From Pseudomonadales bacterium (lineage in GTDB: Bacteria > Pseudomonadota > Gammaproteobacteria > Pseudomonadales > Azotimanducaceae), in NCBI GenBank assembly GCA_007131295.1, contig SLQW01000010.1:1-33813 (forward strand): a DNA stretch of 33,813 nt. The letters run 5' to 3'. Below, in pieces: positions 17,866-26,004 of the stretch (within the stretch, counting starts at the first letter, position 1; each line of letters starts with the position of its first letter). The translations under genes were made by a program, and so were the position numbers. Below the pieces are notes generated by a model, which saw only the letters and a program-made list of their open reading frames with translations, made no database searches and had not been told where the DNA came from.

Positions 17866-19077
17866 TCAGATCGTCTCGCTGAGCTTTACGCGCCAGGTGA
17901 ACACCGCGAGCGGAACGTAGATGCAGGTCGTGACCAGATACGGGAGCTGGGGATCGAGCTGATACAGCGCGGTACCCAGCAGCGGGCCAATGGTGAATCC
18001 GAGGGGCGGACAGGCCGCGGTCACACCCGCCACCGCGCCCTGCTCGTCCTGGCTCACGGCCAGTGAGGCGCCGGCCATGAATCCGGGTGCCGCCATGCCC
18101 ATGCCGAGCCCCATCAGCGCCATGCCGAGGAACAGCAGGGCACTGCCCTGGGCCAGGGTCATGAGGACGAACGCGGCAATCAGCAGGGGAACGGCCAGCC
18201 GCAGAAGGGTCAGTGGTGAAAGCTCCATGCGCTGTACGATTACGCCCTGAGCGAACAGAGACAGTCCGGCCGCTGTCATCATGGCGAAGCCGAACATGCG
18301 TGCGGTTTGCTGCCCGGTAAGGTCGAGCAGATCCTGAAAGCGGAACGCCAGGGTCTGCTGGGCCACCGCGATGCCTACGAACATGAGCACGCCGACGATC
18401 ACGAACGGCAGGATACGGCGGTCGGCGAAGCGAAGCCGCTCCCGTCTCACGGCCTGGGTCTGCCGCGGTGGTTCAGGCAGTGCTCGCCAGGCCGTCGCGG
18501 CGGCGATCAGGGTCATCGTCGCAGCAAAGTACAGTGGTAGCAGCAGCGACAGCGTCGCCAGCAGGCCACCGATGGCGGGACCGATGATGGCGCCGAGGTT
18601 GTTCGCAGCCCCCATACCGCCCATGCCGCGCGTGCGCGTGCGGGCGTCGGTGATATCGGCGACGTACGCGCTGGCGGCAGGCGGGGTCGCGGACATGACG
18701 GTCGCCTGAGCCATGCGAGCGAAAGTCAGATAGAGGAACGCGGCTGACGGGGCCAGCAGCCCGAGCATCGCCGCCTGAAAGCCGGCGGCGAACAGCAGGG
18801 TTCCGAGCGTGTAGCCCACGAGGCCTATGAGCAGCACACGTTTGCGGCCGATTCGGTCACTGATCCGGCCCCAGATCGGGCTCGCGAGAAAGAATGTGAT
18901 CGACGAAGCGGAGACGATCGCGCCCACCTGGACCTCCGCCAGGCCGATCTCCCGCCCGAGTGGCGGCAGCACTGCGAACACCACGGTCTGGCCCATGCCC
19001 ACGGCAATCATGCACGTGAACAGCACGACGAAGGCGCGGCGGTGATCGACTCGACCGCTGGCGGATTGCATCGACAT
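17866..19077 (-). CDS. MFS transporter (drug:H+ antiporter-like)
   Basis: This major facilitator has 403 residues and about 12 hydrophobic segments. The first is FVVLFTCMIAVGMGQTVVFAVLPPL. The conserved loop 2-3 motif is present as GRISDRIGRKRVLL. Motif C-like Gly/Pro-rich segments (GLGMGMAAPGFMAGASLA) in the second half and the overall length fit the TetA/DHA1 exporters. The ligand is unknown. The start is ATG at 19077 or 19071; neither has a clear ribosome site. It lies 75 bases downstream of the phosphatase gene in the same direction and may be read from the same message. Confidence 0.85.
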   Translation of the reverse strand: MSMQSASGRVDHRRAFVVLFTCMIAVGMGQTVVFAVLPPLGREIGLAEVQVGAIVSASSITFFLASPIWGRISDRIGRKRVLLIGLVGYTLGTLLFAAGFQAAMLGLLAPSAAFLYLTFARMAQATVMSATPPAASAYVADITDARTRTRGMGGMGAANNLGAIIGPAIGGLLATLSLLLPLYFAATMTLIAAATAWRALPEPPRQTQAVRRERLRFADRRILPFVIVGVLMFVGIAVAQQTLAFRFQDLLDLTGQQTARMFGFAMMTAAGLSLFAQGVIVQRMELSPLTLLRLAVPLLIAAFVLMTLAQGSALLFLGMALMGLGMGMAAPGFMAGASLAVSQDEQGAVAGVTAACPPLGFTIGPLLGTALYQLDPQLPYLVTTCIYVPLAVFTWRVKLSETI

Positions 19078-19152
19078 AGATAAGAAGGTCCATCTTTGCG
19101 CCAGTCCGGCGCGCGCCCGCAGGGCAGCGTTGCGAGCGAGTCAGCGGCAGTC

Positions 19153-19701
19153 TCAGCGCACTTCCGTGTCTGCTTCCGATCCGAGTTCCGCGAGGGCGAG
19201 TTCACCCGAGTCGAGGACCAACTGGGTTATCGAAGCATTGTCGGGCCGGAAGCAGACCACCTGGTCGTCACCCTTCACGTGCCCGACGGCCACGTTGATG
19301 GCGATGAAGTGGGTGAAGATCACCGTGTCCTCCTCGATGCCTCGCAGGCAGGCGATGACGTCATCGCGCCACTGCCGGAAGCTGGGCTCGAGATCCGACC
19401 ACGTACCTGCCATCGCCTGCCGCAGCCAGGTGGTCCGCTTTGTGAGGTCTGTACTCGGCGACGGAATTTCGGCCACTCGTGGCTCGATCACTGGCTCGAC
19501 GCCCCAGATCTCCGCCAGGAACGCAGCGGTCTCGCGGGCACGAGCCAGTGGGCTGCTGCGGATCGCGAGCGGTCCGAGCGGTGCGAGAAAATCGGCCGCG
19601 ATCCGTGACTGGGTCTCCCCGAGCGGGTCGAGACCGGGATCGGCATGACCGTCCCAACCGGCTGCGGCCTTGCCGTGGCGAACGAGGTAGATACGGGTCA
19701 T
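19153..19701 (-). CDS. histidine phosphatase family protein (SixA/phosphoglycerate-mutase-like)
   Basis: The N-terminus MTRIYLVRHGKAAAG has the phosphohistidine RHG motif (Arg8-His9-Gly10). A second Arg/Glu motif (SSPLARARETAAF) and a C-terminal His (IFTHFIAIN) complete the catalytic set of branch-1 histidine phosphatases. At 182 residues it is near the SixA/CobC-like size. I take ATG at 19701; a much longer in-frame extension to 19923 reads as noncoding Arg/Pro-rich sequence. A CobC-like role (alpha-ribazole phosphatase) is conceivable given cobST-like genes next door, but it is divergent from them and the evidence is weak. Confidence 0.85.
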   Translation of the reverse strand: MTRIYLVRHGKAAAGWDGHADPGLDPLGETQSRIAADFLAPLGPLAIRSSPLARARETAAFLAEIWGVEPVIEPRVAEIPSPSTDLTKRTTWLRQAMAGTWSDLEPSFRQWRDDVIACLRGIEEDTVIFTHFIAINVAVGHVKGDDQVVCFRPDNASITQLVLDSGELALAELGSEADTEVR

Positions 19702-19942
19702 GCGCGAGCCGGGATCCCTGGAAAAGTTCCGAATGATAGCAGGCCGAGGTGTTGGTGTGGGGTCGGGTTGCTTGAGTTTCGGGTGCGACTGCGGCTCAAT
19801 TACGGGTCGGCGCGACCCACCCGCTTCCGGGAGTCTGTCGCGATTCCATCCGGTGCCAGCGGCACCCACCGATCCGCCCGGCGCGCGCCCACGAGGCGCG
19901 CTCTCGACTGCTACGGGCAGCACACCCTCGACAGGGGACCGT

Positions 19943-20947
19943 ATGACGATTCACGAAACCGCGCTTTCTGCAGACAGCCTTCCCGATACGACGGTGGCTG
20001 TCCGCGACCTGTTCGGCATCGACCTCGATCTCACCGTGCCTGCCTTCAGTCAGCGCTCGGAGTACGTTCCGGACGTGGACCCGGCCTATCGCTTCGATCG
20101 CGGCACCACGCTGGCGATCCTGGCTGGCTTTGCGCACAACCGGCGAGTAATGGTTCAGGGCTATCACGGCACCGGCAAGTCGACTCACATCGAGCAGGTT
20201 GCGGCGCGCCTGAACTGGCCCTGCATCCGCATCAACCTGGATAGCCACATCAGTCGCATCGACCTGATCGGCAAGGACGCCATCGTCCTGGAAGATGGCA
20301 AGCAGGTGACCGAGTTCCGCGAGGGCATGCTGCCGTGGGCGCTGCAGCATCCGGTGGCTCTGGTGTTCGACGAGTACGATGCTGGCCGCCCGGACGTGAT
20401 GTTCGTGATCCAGCGGGTGCTGGAGGTGGAAGGCAAGCTGACCCTTCTCGACCAGAACCGGGTCATCCGTCCGCATCCGGCGTTCCGCCTCTTCGCCACC
20501 ACCAATACCATCGGGCTCGGCGATACCACCGGCCTCTATCACGGCACCCAGCAGATCAATCAGGGCCAGATGGACCGCTGGAACATCGTCACGACGCTGA
20601 ATTACCTGCCTCAGGATGCGGAAGTGGACATCGTGCTGTCACGAGTCCCCGAGTGGCAGACGGAAGACGGCCGTCGCAACATTCGCGCGATGGTCGCGGT
20701 GGCCGATCTCACCCGCAAAGGCTTCATCGGCGGTGAACTCTCCGTGGTGATGTCGCCGCGGACGGTCATCTCCTGGGCGCAGAACGCGGCCATTTTCGGT
20801 AACGATCTGGCCTTCGCATTCCGGGTGTCTTTCCTGAACAAGTGCGACGAAACCGAGCGACCCATCGTAGCCGAGTACTACCAGCGCTGCCTGGGCGAGG
20901 ATCTCGGTGATGCCACTCGCGGCATCACCATGCAGTCCACGGGTTGA
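19943..20947 (+). CDS. cobS: CobS-like AAA+ ATPase (cobaltochelatase small-subunit family)
   Basis: This 334-residue AAA+ protein matches CobS of the aerobic cobaltochelatase CobNST and is distantly MoxR-like. An N-terminal segment carries [20 protein letters not shown]. Walker A is GYHGTGKST (73-81), Walker B is VFDEYD (141-146), and sensor-1 is the [10 protein letters not shown] loop. The start ATG at 19943 has AGGGGA just upstream; the longer frame from 19700 is poor. The CobT-like gene starts 4 bases after its stop. In CobNST, ATP hydrolysis by CobS with CobT drives cobalt insertion into hydrogenobyrinate a,c-diamide by CobN. No CobN or other corrin gene is in the window, so the target may differ. 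Confidence 0.85.
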   Translation: MTIHETALSADSLPDTTVAVRDLFGIDLDLTVPAFSQRSEYVPDVDPAYRFDRGTTLAILAGFAHNRRVMVQGYHGTGKSTHIEQVAARLNWPCIRINLDSHISRIDLIGKDAIVLEDGKQVTEFREGMLPWALQHPVALVFDEYDAGRPDVMFVIQRVLEVEGKLTLLDQNRVIRPHPAFRLFATTNTIGLGDTTGLYHGTQQINQGQMDRWNIVTTLNYLPQDAEVDIVLSRVPEWQTEDGRRNIRAMVAVADLTRKGFIGGELSVVMSPRTVISWAQNAAIFGNDLAFAFRVSFLNKCDETERPIVAEYYQRCLGEDLGDATRGITMQSTG

Positions 20948-20951
20948 CGCC

Positions 20952-22817
20952 ATGGCACGCGAGTCCGGATCTGATCGCCCTTCGCCACCGCTCTCCGAAG
21001 ACGCGGCACTGGAGCCGTTCAAGCGTGCCACGGTGGCGACGATGCGGGTGCTCGCCGGTGACGATACGCTGGAAGTGAGTTTCGGTCAGGGCACCCCCAG
21101 TCTGCGCGGCAATCGCGCCCGGGTGCCGTTGCCTCAGAGCGGCGCCAGTGACGAAGAGATCTCCGCCGTGCGGGGTGTGGCGGATGCTTTCGCGTTGCGC
21201 ATGGCCCATCACGACGATGCCATGCACCAGCGCCTGCGCCCGCCTCCCGGGCTCGCGCAGGAATTGTTCGAGGCGGTGGAGGACGCGCGCATCGCCGGGA
21301 TCGGCTCGCGTCAGCTTCCCGGGGTGGCGGCGAATCTCGATGCCAGCCTGGAGAGCGACTGCGAGCGGGCCGACTTCGACCGCATCCAGACGCGCAACGA
21401 GGCCCCGCTAGGGCTGGCAGTAGGACTCCTGCTGAGGGAACGCCTCACGGGTCGACCGTTGCCGGAGGCGGCGCGCCCGGTGGTCGAGCCGTGGCGGGAA
21501 TGGGTCGAGGATCGGGCGGCGGGCGATCTCGATGCTCTGGTGGAGCTGATCGACGACCAGCAGGCTTTCGCCCGGGTGTCTCGGCACCTGATCTCGGATC
21601 TGGGCATTGCTGCTGAAATGGAGGATCCGCCCGAAAATCTCGACGGTGACGACGGCAGCGAAGGCGAGGAGCAGGAACTCGAGGGTGCTGGTGACCCGGA
21701 ACCGCAGGACGTGGCTCTGGACGACCAGGACTCCAGTAGCGAGAGCGCCGATGGCGAAGCGGCCCTGATGGAGGTCGACGCGGACCAGGAGGCCGGTGAA
21801 CTCGAGACGCAGGACGATGCGGAAGAAGCTTCCCGGGATGTCCGCGACCCTTCCGGCCGGATCAAGGTGGATGTGGACTACCATGCCTTCACCACTCGTT
21901 TCGATGAGGTCGTGCGCGCATCCGACCTCTGCGAGCCGGCCGAACTGGACCGCCTGCGGGCGCTGCTTGATCAACAGCTGCAGTCGGTGCAGCTGGCGAC
22001 TTCGAGGCTCGCCAACCGACTTCAGCGGCGCCTGCTGGCGAAGCAGAACCGCAGCTGGGACTTCGATCTCGAAGAAGGGATCCTGGACACGTCGCGGCTC
22101 GCGAGTGTGGTTGCGGATCCGAGCAACCCGCTAGCTTACAAACAGGAGCGCGAGACCGAATTCCGCGACACGGTGGTCACCCTCCTGATCGACAGTTCCG
22201 GATCCATGCGTGGCCGTTCCATCGGCATTGCGGCCATGTGCGCGGACATCCTCGGCCGGACCCTTGAGCGCTGTGCCGTGAAGGTGGAGATCCTGGGTTT
22301 CACCACCCGTGCCTGGCGCGGCGGGCAGGCACGGGAGGCCTGGATCGCTGCCGGCAAACCGAGTCAGCCCGGCCGTCTCAATGATCTGCGCCACATCATC
22401 TACAAGGCCGCGGACGATCCCTGGCGGCGAGCCCGCCGCAACCTTGGACTCATGCTCCGCGAGGACATGCTCAAGGAGAACATCGACGGCGAGGCGTTGA
22501 TCTGGGCGCACAACCGCATCGTCACCCGCGGCGAGAAGCGCAAGCTGCTGATGGTGATCTCCGATGGCCTCCCGGTGGACAATTCGACCCTGCTTGTAAA
22601 CCCGAGCAATTACCTCGAGCGCCATCTCAAGTACGCCATCGACCAGATCGAGAACGCCTCGCCCGTAGAGCTGGTGGCGATAGGCATCGGCCACGACGTG
22701 ACCCACCACTACCGGCGGGCGGTGACCATCACGGATGCGGATCAGCTTGGCGACGCGATGACCGAGCAACTCGCGGCACTGTTCGACGTCGAGCCCCTGC
22801 GCAGTCGTCGGGTCTGA
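20952..22817 (+). CDS. cobT: CobT-like VWA-domain protein (cobaltochelatase family)
   Basis: This 621-residue partner of the CobS-like ATPase has three parts: an N-terminal helical region (about 1-225), a strongly acidic, Glu/Asp-rich linker (about 230-295), and a C-terminal von Willebrand A domain. The MIDAS motif is LIDSSGSM with Asp414, Ser416 and Ser418; [12 protein letters not shown] follows near the end. This is the classic CobT layout. The start at 20952 is 4 bases after the cobS stop. The NUDIX gene begins at 22817, overlapping the stop by one base (ATGA-type overlap). AAA+/VWA pairs generally remodel a client protein or insert metal; the client is not visible here. Confidence 0.85.
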   Translation: MARESGSDRPSPPLSEDAALEPFKRATVATMRVLAGDDTLEVSFGQGTPSLRGNRARVPLPQSGASDEEISAVRGVADAFALRMAHHDDAMHQRLRPPPGLAQELFEAVEDARIAGIGSRQLPGVAANLDASLESDCERADFDRIQTRNEAPLGLAVGLLLRERLTGRPLPEAARPVVEPWREWVEDRAAGDLDALVELIDDQQAFARVSRHLISDLGIAAEMEDPPENLDGDDGSEGEEQELEGAGDPEPQDVALDDQDSSSESADGEAALMEVDADQEAGELETQDDAEEASRDVRDPSGRIKVDVDYHAFTTRFDEVVRASDLCEPAELDRLRALLDQQLQSVQLATSRLANRLQRRLLAKQNRSWDFDLEEGILDTSRLASVVADPSNPLAYKQERETEFRDTVVTLLIDSSGSMRGRSIGIAAMCADILGRTLERCAVKVEILGFTTRAWRGGQAREAWIAAGKPSQPGRLNDLRHIIYKAADDPWRRARRNLGLMLREDMLKENIDGEALIWAHNRIVTRGEKRKLLMVISDGLPVDNSTLLVNPSNYLERHLKYAIDQIENASPVELVAIGIGHDVTHHYRRAVTITDADQLGDAMTEQLAALFDVEPLRSRRV

Positions 22818-23395
22818 TGCACCGCCGTCCCCTGATCGAAGCGCTCGAGCGATACCGCTCCGAGCATCCCGGTGAGGCTGCCATGGTGCAGCGCTTTCTG
22901 GCCTTTGTCGTCTCTGAGCCCCGCTGCTTCGAACGTGAGCTTGTCGCACCGGGGCATGTCACCGGTTCGGCGTGGATCGTGGCGCCCGAGGGCGATGCGG
23001 TGCTCCTGACGCACCATCGCAAGCTCGATCTCTGGCTGCAGCTGGGTGGCCATGCCGATGGCGACCCGGACGTTCTCGAAGTCGCGCGCCGTGAGGGCAT
23101 GGAGGAATCCGGTCTGCCCGGCCTCGAGGTGCTGGATACGACGGGCTGCGGCGAGGGCGTGCCCTTCGACGTCGACATTCATGAGATTCCCGCACGCCGG
23201 ACAGAAGCAGCCCACCTGCACTTCGACGTCCGTTTCGCATTTCGGGCGCCGACTCGCGCGGTGACGGCTAGCGATGAGTCCCACGCGCTGGCCTGGGCAC
23301 CCATCGGGTCGATCGGACATTTCACGGATGACAAGAGCGTGCTGCGGATGGCCAGCAAATGGCAGCGGCAGTGCGGGCGTCCCGACTGCAAGTGA
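22817..23395 (+). CDS. NUDIX hydrolase
   Basis: The protein belongs to the NUDIX family, which cleaves nucleoside diphosphates linked to X. The box reads GGHADGDPDVLEVARREGMEESGL. The REGMEESG core keeps the metal-binding glutamates, while the Glu that normally follows G-x5 is shifted or replaced (GGHADGDPD). This GGHADGD form marks a bacterial subfamily of uncharacterised role. The length is 192 residues. It overlaps the cobT stop codon and is therefore the third gene of the cobST operon. Its substrate (dinucleotide, sugar nucleotide or oxidised nucleotide) cannot be told. A nearby HD-domain pair with its own promoter begins about 125 bases later. Confidence 0.88.
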   Translation: MHRRPLIEALERYRSEHPGEAAMVQRFLAFVVSEPRCFERELVAPGHVTGSAWIVAPEGDAVLLTHHRKLDLWLQLGGHADGDPDVLEVARREGMEESGLPGLEVLDTTGCGEGVPFDVDIHEIPARRTEAAHLHFDVRFAFRAPTRAVTASDESHALAWAPIGSIGHFTDDKSVLRMASKWQRQCGRPDCK

Positions 23396-23435
23396 GAACC
23401 ACGCCACATGGCCGGTTGCTCGCCCCGTGCGCTGG

Positions 23436-23463
23436 TTGACCGATCCGAATGGGTGGGCATACT
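23436..23463 (+). promoter_or_regulatory. sigma-70-like promoter for the HD-domain gene pair
   Basis: TTGACC (23436-23441) is followed after 16 bases by CATACT (23458-23463), matching five of six -35 bases and four of six -10 bases. A start near 23470 would give a leader of about 50 bases before the ATG at 23522. The promoter lies inside the long in-frame extension that starts at 23408, which argues against that upstream start. Confidence 0.55.
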
Positions 23464-23521
23464 CACGAAGAGTGGTGAAGCTGCTCTCTACGGCAGCAGC
23501 CAGGCGGCGGGCGCTAATGAA

Positions 23522-24373
23522 ATGGTGTTCAACCCGATAGATACCCTCAACCAGGCGTTTCTCGACCGCATCTCGGAGGGTTTTCGTTCCGCATACGGCA
23601 ACCTCGGTGGCCGCGAGCATGAATACGAGTACGGCAATATCATCCGCGCTGCGGCGAATCTCGCCATCGAAACCATTAACCGCTCCGATGCGTTTTATCA
23701 TGATGTAGAGCACACCATGATGGTCACGTTGGTGGGTCAGGAGATCTTTCGCGGCAAGCTGCTCTCCGAGGGCACGGTAAGCGCGAGAGACTGGGCCCAT
23801 TTCACCATCGCGCTGCTCTGTCACGATATTGGCTACGTGCGGGGCATCTGTCCCGGTGACGACGGTGATACGGCCGTAATCGATATGGATGGCAACACGG
23901 TGCAGATCCCGCCCGGGGCGACCGATGCCTTTCTGACGCCTTATCATGTGGAGCGCGGCAAAATGTTCGTCCGCTCCCGGTTCGGTAACCACCCGCAGAT
24001 TGACGCGGAACTGATCGCCGCGACGATCGAGAACACCCGCTTCCCCGTTCCTGATGATGCTGAGGTCGCTGATGTCGTGGACTGGGCCGTGCTCGTGCAG
24101 GCCGCGGATCTCATCGGCCAACTTGCTGACCCGGACTATCCGCGGAAGCTGCCGGCGCTGTACTACGAGTTCGAGGAAACAGGTGCCAACCGGAAGATGG
24201 GCAACGATTCACCGGAGTCGCTGCGGGATACCTATCCGGAATTTTTCTGGAACATGGTGCAACGACACATCGAGCCAGGCATCAACTACCTCGAATTGAC
24301 CCGCGAGGGTCGCGACTGGCTCTCCGGTCTTTATTCACACGTCTTCTATCAGGAGCATCGCGGCGCACTCTAG
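23522..24373 (+). CDS. HD-domain metal-dependent phosphohydrolase (active-site residues intact)
   Basis: This 283-residue HD-superfamily protein keeps a complete-looking metal site: YHDVEH (His60, Asp61, His64), LLCHDIG (His101-Asp102), PYHVERG (His142, Glu144) and QAADLIGQ (Asp196). The H-x3-H...HD...D spacing recalls cyclic-nucleotide phosphodiesterases and other HD hydrolases, so a nucleotide substrate is possible but unproven. PGDDG, RGKMFVR and DTYPEFFW are further conserved points shared with the next gene. I chose ATG at 23522 (MVFNPIDTL) because it aligns residue for residue with the start of the paralogue (MFKPSDIV) and lies behind the promoter at 23436. The paralogue follows after 77 bases. 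Exact substrate unknown. Confidence 0.8.
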   Translation: MVFNPIDTLNQAFLDRISEGFRSAYGNLGGREHEYEYGNIIRAAANLAIETINRSDAFYHDVEHTMMVTLVGQEIFRGKLLSEGTVSARDWAHFTIALLCHDIGYVRGICPGDDGDTAVIDMDGNTVQIPPGATDAFLTPYHVERGKMFVRSRFGNHPQIDAELIAATIENTRFPVPDDAEVADVVDWAVLVQAADLIGQLADPDYPRKLPALYYEFEETGANRKMGNDSPESLRDTYPEFFWNMVQRHIEPGINYLELTREGRDWLSGLYSHVFYQEHRGAL

Positions 24374-24450
24374 CCGCTCGAATCCAGGGGGAAGCGTGGC
24401 GCGTACAGACCTGGGCGCGGCCCGCTCAGGATGGGGGAGGCCGGGTCCGC

Positions 24451-25275
24451 ATGTTCAAGCCGTCAGACATCGTCATCGATGCGTACCTCAAGCGTTTAGC
24501 CGGGGAGTTCCGGCGTGCTCATCCGGACGCGGCTAACGCTGCTCTGGCCACGCTGCATCGCAGCGGGCGACTCGCACTGACCCATACAGCGCGCACCAAT
24601 GCGCTCTACACCAACCTCGAAGGCTGTCTGCTGACTACCGAGGTGGCCCTACGCATCATCGAGGGTCGGCAGATCGAACGTTTCGACGTGTCGTCCGAGG
24701 ACTGGCTCCACTTCATCGTCGCAGCGCTGTGCTCGATGACTGGATTCGTGCGTGGTGTGGTTCCGGGCGATGAGGGCCGCAGGCTCGTGATTGGTCCGAA
24801 CGGCGAGCGTTTCGAGCTCGGACGTGGCCGCACCGACGGTTGCCTGTATCCGGTCTACATCGATCGTGGACAGCTGTTCGTGCGTCATTACTTCCGCACG
24901 GATCCGCTCCTTGACGGGGAGCGGCTCGCTGAGTACCTCGATTACATGCGTTTTCCGTTGCCCAAAGACGACGTCGAGAATCGCAACGCGTTCGGCGCAC
25001 TGCTCGGTTCCGCGCAGCTCATCGGCCAAGCTGCCGATCCTTACTTCAAGCAGCGGCTCAAGCGCTTCTTCCGGCAGATCGAGGAGGCGGGCCTCGCAGA
25101 ATCCATGGGCTATCGCAATGCCCAGGACGTATTCGACACCTACCCGCAGCGTTTCTGGGAGCACATCCTGCCGCGGATCGACGTGGCGCTGAACTACCTC
25201 AAATATACCGGCGAAGGCCAGATCTGGTTGGCCCGCATGAACGCGCACATGCTCGTAGAGGAGCACCGCGACTAG
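24451..25275 (+). CDS. degenerate HD-domain paralogue, probable pseudoenzyme
   Basis: This 274-residue protein aligns end to end with the preceding HD hydrolase but has lost all its metal ligands: YHDVEH becomes YTNLEG, LLCHDIG becomes ALCSMTG, PYHVERG becomes PVYIDRG, and QAADLIGQ becomes GSAQLIGQ. In numbers, His60, His64, His101, Asp102, His142 and Asp196 of the active copy correspond to Thr54, Gly58, Ser95, Met96, Tyr136 and Gln189. The scaffold is kept (PGDEG, RGQLFVR, LIGQAADP, DTYPQRFW), and there is no stop or frameshift, so it appears to be under selection. GGGGGAGG precedes the ATG. A regulatory or heterodimer partner role is likely. Its stop shares CTAG with the convergent lipoprotein gene. 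Confidence 0.75.
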   Translation: MFKPSDIVIDAYLKRLAGEFRRAHPDAANAALATLHRSGRLALTHTARTNALYTNLEGCLLTTEVALRIIEGRQIERFDVSSEDWLHFIVAALCSMTGFVRGVVPGDEGRRLVIGPNGERFELGRGRTDGCLYPVYIDRGQLFVRHYFRTDPLLDGERLAEYLDYMRFPLPKDDVENRNAFGALLGSAQLIGQAADPYFKQRLKRFFRQIEEAGLAESMGYRNAQDVFDTYPQRFWEHILPRIDVALNYLKYTGEGQIWLARMNAHMLVEEHRD

Positions 25276-25757
25276 TGTCCGGGCTGTAGCCCCAGAGCCT
25301 GCTGCGGCCGAGTCGGATCCGGATAGACCCATTGCCGAGCGATACGACCACGCTCGAACTCGAACAGGCTGGCCTGCTCCAGTGCGAAGCGCACGCCGGC
25401 ATCATCCAGGTCGAGCAGGGCGGCGACGGCGCCACCTTGCAGCATGGCCTGACTGGCGCCGCGCGAGCCCTCTACGATCACCCACTGCACGGTCTCCCGC
25501 CAGTCCGGGTGGCGGTCCCGCTGCGACTCGACGTAGGCCTGTAGCGAGCGCCGACCTTCCACCACGGTACCGTGAAAATAGCCGACGAAATCCTCCGTGT
25601 AGAGCTCACGGATGACGTCGAGGTTGCCCCGGGACCAGACCTCCGTGTGCTGGCGCATGATCAGTTCCCGTTTGCGGGCATCGTCCGCCACGAGCACGGG
25701 TCCACAGGCCGACAGCAGCCAGAATGCGAGGAAGGCGGACAGAGCGCGGTAAAGCAT
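25272..25757 (-). CDS. SnoaL/NTF2-like putative lipoprotein
   Basis: The 161-residue protein begins with a hydrophobic signal (LSAFLAFWLLSACG) whose lipobox places the lipidated Cys at position 18. The mature part has the NTF2-like pattern of a SnoaL/DUF4440 polyketide-cyclase fold: EVWSRGNLDVIRELYTEDFVGYFHG, SLQAYVESQRDRHPDWRETV and FEFERGRIARQWVY. Such proteins bind or isomerise small hydrophobic ligands, or are of unknown role. It is convergent with the pseudo-HD gene; their TAG stops overlap in the palindrome CTAG (25272-25275). Ligand unknown. Confidence 0.8.
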   Translation of the reverse strand: MLYRALSAFLAFWLLSACGPVLVADDARKRELIMRQHTEVWSRGNLDVIRELYTEDFVGYFHGTVVEGRRSLQAYVESQRDRHPDWRETVQWVIVEGSRGASQAMLQGGAVAALLDLDDAGVRFALEQASLFEFERGRIARQWVYPDPTRPQQALGLQPGH

Positions 25758-26004
25758 GATGGTGAAGTCTCCCGGTCACGGCGGCGCAAGTTTCGCACGG
25801 CTTTGTTGGGGGTGCACCGGTATTACAGAGCGCATCAGGGCTCGGGAACCTCCGCGCGAGCAGGCCGAGCGGCAGCCAAGTGCTACCCCGCTGCCGGTGG
25901 TGCGGCCACGCGGCGAGACCACTGCCGGGGCGGGTGACCCCAGAGGTCGATGACCAAGGCGGCCCGCGTGATGCCCGCCATCGGCACGCCCGCGGGCAGT
26001 ACGC
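25758..26004. other. intergenic region between lipoprotein and acyl-CoA synthetase genes
   Basis: These 247 bases hold no gene I can support. They form the promoter side of the lipoprotein gene and the 3' flank of the acyl-CoA synthetase gene, both on the minus strand. A palindrome GCCCGCGGGC lies near the 3' end of the synthetase gene without a U-tract. Confidence 0.4.

Noticed and set aside
23408-23521. Longer start (23408) for the HD-domain gene
   Set aside because: It would place the promoter at 23436-23463 inside the gene. The extra residues have no match in the paralogue, while ATG 23522 aligns with the paralogue start.
22742-24121. 459-residue open frame on the minus strand
   Set aside because: It overlaps the cobT end, NUDIX and HD genes, all with recognisable motifs on the other strand.
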